Shown piece after piece: positions 6,067 through 7,732 of a stretch of DNA of 7,732 nucleotides. Source of the stretch: Candidatus Gastranaerophilales bacterium (GTDB lineage Bacteria; Cyanobacteriota; Vampirovibrionia; Gastranaerophilales; JAQUYY01); assembly GCA_028691575.1 (NCBI GenBank), contig JAQUYY010000084.1, forward strand, positions 1-7,732. Direction: 5' to 3'. The translations under genes and the position numbers were made by a program. The notes under the pieces are model-generated. The model was not told the origin of the DNA, did no database searches, and saw only the letters and a list, made by a program, of their open reading frames with translations. The first letter of the stretch is position 1; every line of letters begins with the position of its first letter.

Positions 6067-6080
6067 ATGATAAATTTAGC

Positions 6081-6108
6081 TTGAACAAAAATTTTTATCC
6101 TATAAAAT
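6081..6108 (+). promoter_or_regulatory. Probable promoter of pgk
   Basis: TTGAAC (6081-6086) and TAAAAT (6103-6108, within TATAAAAT) are spaced by 16 bases. The element lies directly after the pilin terminator and gives a leader of roughly 59 bases before the ATG at 6174. Confidence 0.5.
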
Positions 6109-6160
6109 AAATAATATATCGATTTTAAAAATTAATGCACTTTAGTATATGTGAGATAAA

Positions 6161-6166
6161 AGAGGA
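6161..6166 (+). promoter_or_regulatory. pgk ribosome binding site (decides the start)
   Basis: AGAGGA, seven bases before the ATG at 6174. An in-frame ATG at 6135 would add 13 residues not typical of the family and would put this site inside the gene. Confidence 0.8.
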
Positions 6167-6173
6167 AATTTTT

Positions 6174-7373
6174 ATGAAAAAATCAGTGAAAGATTTAACG
6201 GATATAAAAGGAAAAAGAGCTCTTGTCAGAGTTGATATGAACGTACCTTTTGATGAAAACGGCAAAGTTTCTGATGATACAAGAATTAGAGCGATATTAC
6301 CTACAGTTCAATATTTAAAAGAAAAAGGGGCAAAAGTTATTTTAATGGCTCACTTAGGTCGTCCGAAAGGTGAAAAAAAGCCTGAATTAAAACTTGATCC
6401 TGTGGCAAAAAGACTTGCAGAACTTTTAGAATCACCCGTTATGAAACTTGATGATTGTATTGGCGAAGAAGTAAAAGAAAAACTTTCTGAAATGAATGAC
6501 GGTGACGTTGCATTATTGGAAAATATTAGATTTTATAATGAAGAAACAAAAAATGATTCTGAATTTGCTCAAAAATTAGCAGACCTGGCTGATTTTTATG
6601 TAAATGATGCTTTTGGTGCTGCACATAGAGCCCATGCTTCAACTGAAGGAGTTGCAAAACTCCTTTCGCCTGCTGTTTCAGGATTATTAATGGAAAAAGA
6701 ATTAATCGCTCTCGGCTCTATACTTGAAAATCCTAAAAGACCCTTTATTGCAATTGTTGGCGGAAGCAAAGTTAGCACAAAAATCGCTGTTATTGAAAAT
6801 TTAATTACAAAATGCGATACCGTTGTTTTGGGTGGAGGCATGACATATACATTTAAAAAAGCAATGGGCGGCAAAATAGGAAATTCTATTTGCGAAGATG
6901 ATAAATTAGATTTTGCAAAAGAGTTGATGAAAACTGCACAAGAAAAAGGCGTTAAGTTAATTATTGCAGAAGATGTTTTGGCGGCAGATGATTTTAGCAA
7001 TAATGCAAATATTAAATTTGTTGCATCTGATGATATTCCGGATGGTTGGGAAGGTGTTGACGCCGGTCCTAAGACCATAAAAGCTATTGCTGATGCTGTT
7101 TTAGAATCAAAAACAATTTTATGGAATGGTCCTGTCGGTGCTTTTGAAACAGATTTGTTTGAAGAAGGAACAAAAGCCGTTGCGCTAGCTGTTCAAGAAG
7201 CAACAAAAAATGGTGCTACAAGTGTTTTGGGCGGTGGAGATACAGTTGCTGCTGTTGAAAAATTTAAATTAGACAGAAATTCGTTTTCTCATATTTCAAC
7301 AGGCGGTGGAGCAAGCCTTGAGTTTATTGAAGGAAAAGAACTTCCGGGCGTTGCTGCTTTAGATGATAAATAG
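6174..7373 (+). CDS. pgk: Phosphoglycerate kinase
   Basis: Pgk transfers the phosphate of 1,3-bisphosphoglycerate to ADP, making 3-phosphoglycerate and ATP in glycolysis; it acts in the cytoplasm. The product has 399 residues, the normal length. N-domain motifs are RVDMNVPFD (19-27), HLGRPKG (60-66), LLENIRFY (114-121) and [13 protein letters not shown] (144-156), which together bind the acidic substrate. C-domain motifs are [10 protein letters not shown] (194-203), [10 protein letters not shown] (316-325) with the nucleotide-binding Glu325, GGGDTVAA (353-360) and [10 protein letters not shown] (375-384), the hinge/phosphate loop. The start at 6174 is chosen for its AGAGGA site. It has its own promoter and is followed by a terminator, so it is probably a single-gene unit; gap, tpiA and other glycolytic genes are not adjacent here. 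Confidence 0.98.
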   Translation: MKKSVKDLTDIKGKRALVRVDMNVPFDENGKVSDDTRIRAILPTVQYLKEKGAKVILMAHLGRPKGEKKPELKLDPVAKRLAELLESPVMKLDDCIGEEVKEKLSEMNDGDVALLENIRFYNEETKNDSEFAQKLADLADFYVNDAFGAAHRAHASTEGVAKLLSPAVSGLLMEKELIALGSILENPKRPFIAIVGGSKVSTKIAVIENLITKCDTVVLGGGMTYTFKKAMGGKIGNSICEDDKLDFAKELMKTAQEKGVKLIIAEDVLAADDFSNNANIKFVASDDIPDGWEGVDAGPKTIKAIADAVLESKTILWNGPVGAFETDLFEEGTKAVALAVQEATKNGATSVLGGGDTVAAVEKFKLDRNSFSHISTGGGASLEFIEGKELPGVAALDDK

Positions 7374-7394
7374 AAAAATTTTATAAAAATTGTT

Positions 7395-7427
7395 AAAGAC
7401 AGATTTTTAAACGGGTCTGTCTTTTTT
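7395..7427 (+). terminator. Intrinsic terminator after pgk
   Basis: A nine-base stem, AAAGACAGA (7395-7403) with TCTGTCTTT (7416-7424), with a 12-base loop, ends in a run of six T (7422-7427). It begins 21 bases after the pgk stop. Confidence 0.88.
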
Positions 7428-7552
7428 ATGCTTATTCATATCTTTTATAAAAATAACCGATAAATTGTGTCATGCAGAACTTGTTTTAGTGCTGTAAAAA
7501 TATGGCAATTTAATATCAAGTATGGAAAGACAACTTATTAAAATTATTGCAA
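7428..7552. other. Non-coding stretch between two opposing terminators
   Basis: This stretch is AT-rich. I see no start codon with a binding site, no tRNA-like fold and no repeat in it. It lies between the pgk terminator (rightward) and the leftward terminator at 7553-7575, so it is likely transcribed little from either side. Confidence 0.5.
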
Positions 7553-7575
7553 TAAAAAAGCCCCTTTTGGGGGCT
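7553..7575 (-). terminator. Strong intrinsic terminator for leftward transcription
   Basis: On the minus strand AGCCCC (7575-7570) pairs with GGGGCT (7564-7559) around the loop CAAAA, followed by a T run (7558-7554). Read rightward it has no T run after the stem. It therefore ends a minus-strand RNA that comes from 7576 or beyond. Confidence 0.85.
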
Positions 7576-7595
7576 GAAATCTTGTTAGATTCCTC

Positions 7596-7650
7596 TGTGT
7601 GAAGTGGTAAGAAGTAAAGTGTGAAGTAAGTATGAAGTAAGTGTGTGTGG
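7596..7650 (+). repeat. Degenerate tandem repeat of GTGTGAAGT / TGAAGTAAGT
   Basis: Variants of GTGAAGTAAGT follow one another: GTGTGAAGTGGTAAG, AAGTAAAG, GTGAAGTAAGT, ATGAAGTAAGT, then GTGTGTGTGG. Two adjacent 11-base units differ in one base. The tract has a strong strand bias, with almost no C on the plus strand. Confidence 0.7.
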
Positions 7651-7660
7651 GTAAATTTAA

Positions 7661-7700
7661 TTTCTCTCTCTAATTTTTTGTTTCTCTCTCATACCTTATT
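7661..7700 (+). repeat. Direct repeat TTTCTCTCTC, 20 bases apart
   Basis: Exact copies of TTTCTCTCTC stand at 7661-7670 and 7681-7690. A second pair, TTATTAAAAA, follows at 7696-7705 and 7713-7722. Function unknown. Confidence 0.6.
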
Positions 7701-7732
7701 AAAAACAATATGTTATTAAAAATTGCTATATT

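Larger units (their letters stand above)
7553..7692 (-). ncRNA. Candidate small RNA or 3' UTR with ACUUAC/ACUUC repeats
   Basis: The minus-strand RNA ending at the terminator would contain, from 5' to 3', a purine-rich part (GAGAGAGAAAC, then AGAGAGAGAAA), a single-stranded-looking tract of repeated ACUUAC and ACUUC (7596-7650), a hairpin GAATCT-AACA-AGATTTC (7592-7576, one bulged U) and then the terminator stem directly next to it. No open frame in it has both a start codon and a binding site. I see no clear promoter in 7690-7732, so the 5' end is a guess. The alternative is the 3' UTR of a gene entering from the right: one minus frame is open from the window edge to a TAG at 7670-7672, which is too short to identify. 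No known RNA family is recognised. Confidence 0.3.

Noticed and set aside
6596..7078. Minus-strand open frame of 160 codons opposite pgk
   Set aside because: Long but fully antisense to a highly conserved pgk; no binding site or domain, so explained by codon bias of pgk.
7540..7655. Minus-strand frame of about 40 codons running through the repeats and terminator
   Set aside because: It has no ATG, GTG or TTG with a binding site and would read through a strong intrinsic terminator.
7657..7692. Minus-strand mini-ORF MREKQKIRERN
   Set aside because: Eleven codons with AAGG only three bases before the ATG, too close for normal initiation; no conservation can be judged.
7553..7732. CRISPR array or tRNA/tmRNA end
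   Set aside because: The repeats are short, adjacent and degenerate without spacers, and no CCA-ended acceptor stem or cloverleaf can be drawn.

Overview
The window is AT-rich bacterial chromosome with mostly housekeeping genes. The combination of low GC, an AlaC/DapL-type aminotransferase, small Flp-like pilins with a GQS-x-x-E cleavage site and a CgeB-like glycosyltransferase suggests a gut-type, non-photosynthetic relative of cyanobacteria (Gastranaerophilales/Melainabacteria). A Clostridia-like or other AT-rich lineage cannot be excluded. The presence of rpmD (L30), which photosynthetic cyanobacteria generally lack, counts mildly against a standard cyanobacterium. No phage, IS element, CRISPR array, rRNA or tRNA is visible.

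Left part (1-2958, minus strand): the distal end of the spc ribosomal protein operon, in the order rpsE, rpmD, rplO, secY, adk. adk runs off the left edge. The genes are closely spaced with a ribosome binding site before most of them, and secY and adk overlap by 4 bases (ATGA). rpmD (59 codons, 2223-2402) is short but complete. The operon starts at rpsE: no rplR lies upstream. Instead there is a non-coding divergent promoter region (2959-3202) with a good extended -10 element reading toward rpsE.

Middle part (3203-5462, plus strand): a single CgeB-like glycosyltransferase, then a PLP aminotransferase of the AlaC/DapL group that supplies either alanine or LL-diaminopimelate.

Right part (5463-7427, plus strand): a promoter and a dyad-containing leader, two small Flp-like (pseudo)pilin genes closed by a strong terminator, then pgk (phosphoglycerate kinase) with its own promoter and terminator. 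The last ~300 bases (7428-7732) have no convincing gene. They hold a strong intrinsic terminator pointing leftward, preceded in that RNA by a second hairpin and by an ACUUAC/ACUUC repeat tract. This is either a small RNA or the 3' UTR of a gene beyond the right edge, and it is the least explained part of the window.

Functionally, the window joins translation and secretion (S5, L30, L15, SecY, Adk), central metabolism (Pgk, aminotransferase) and cell surface functions (glycosyltransferase, pilins). I see no clear new multigene system. The best leads are the ACUUAC-repeat RNA, the pilin pair with its leader structures, and the split spc operon.
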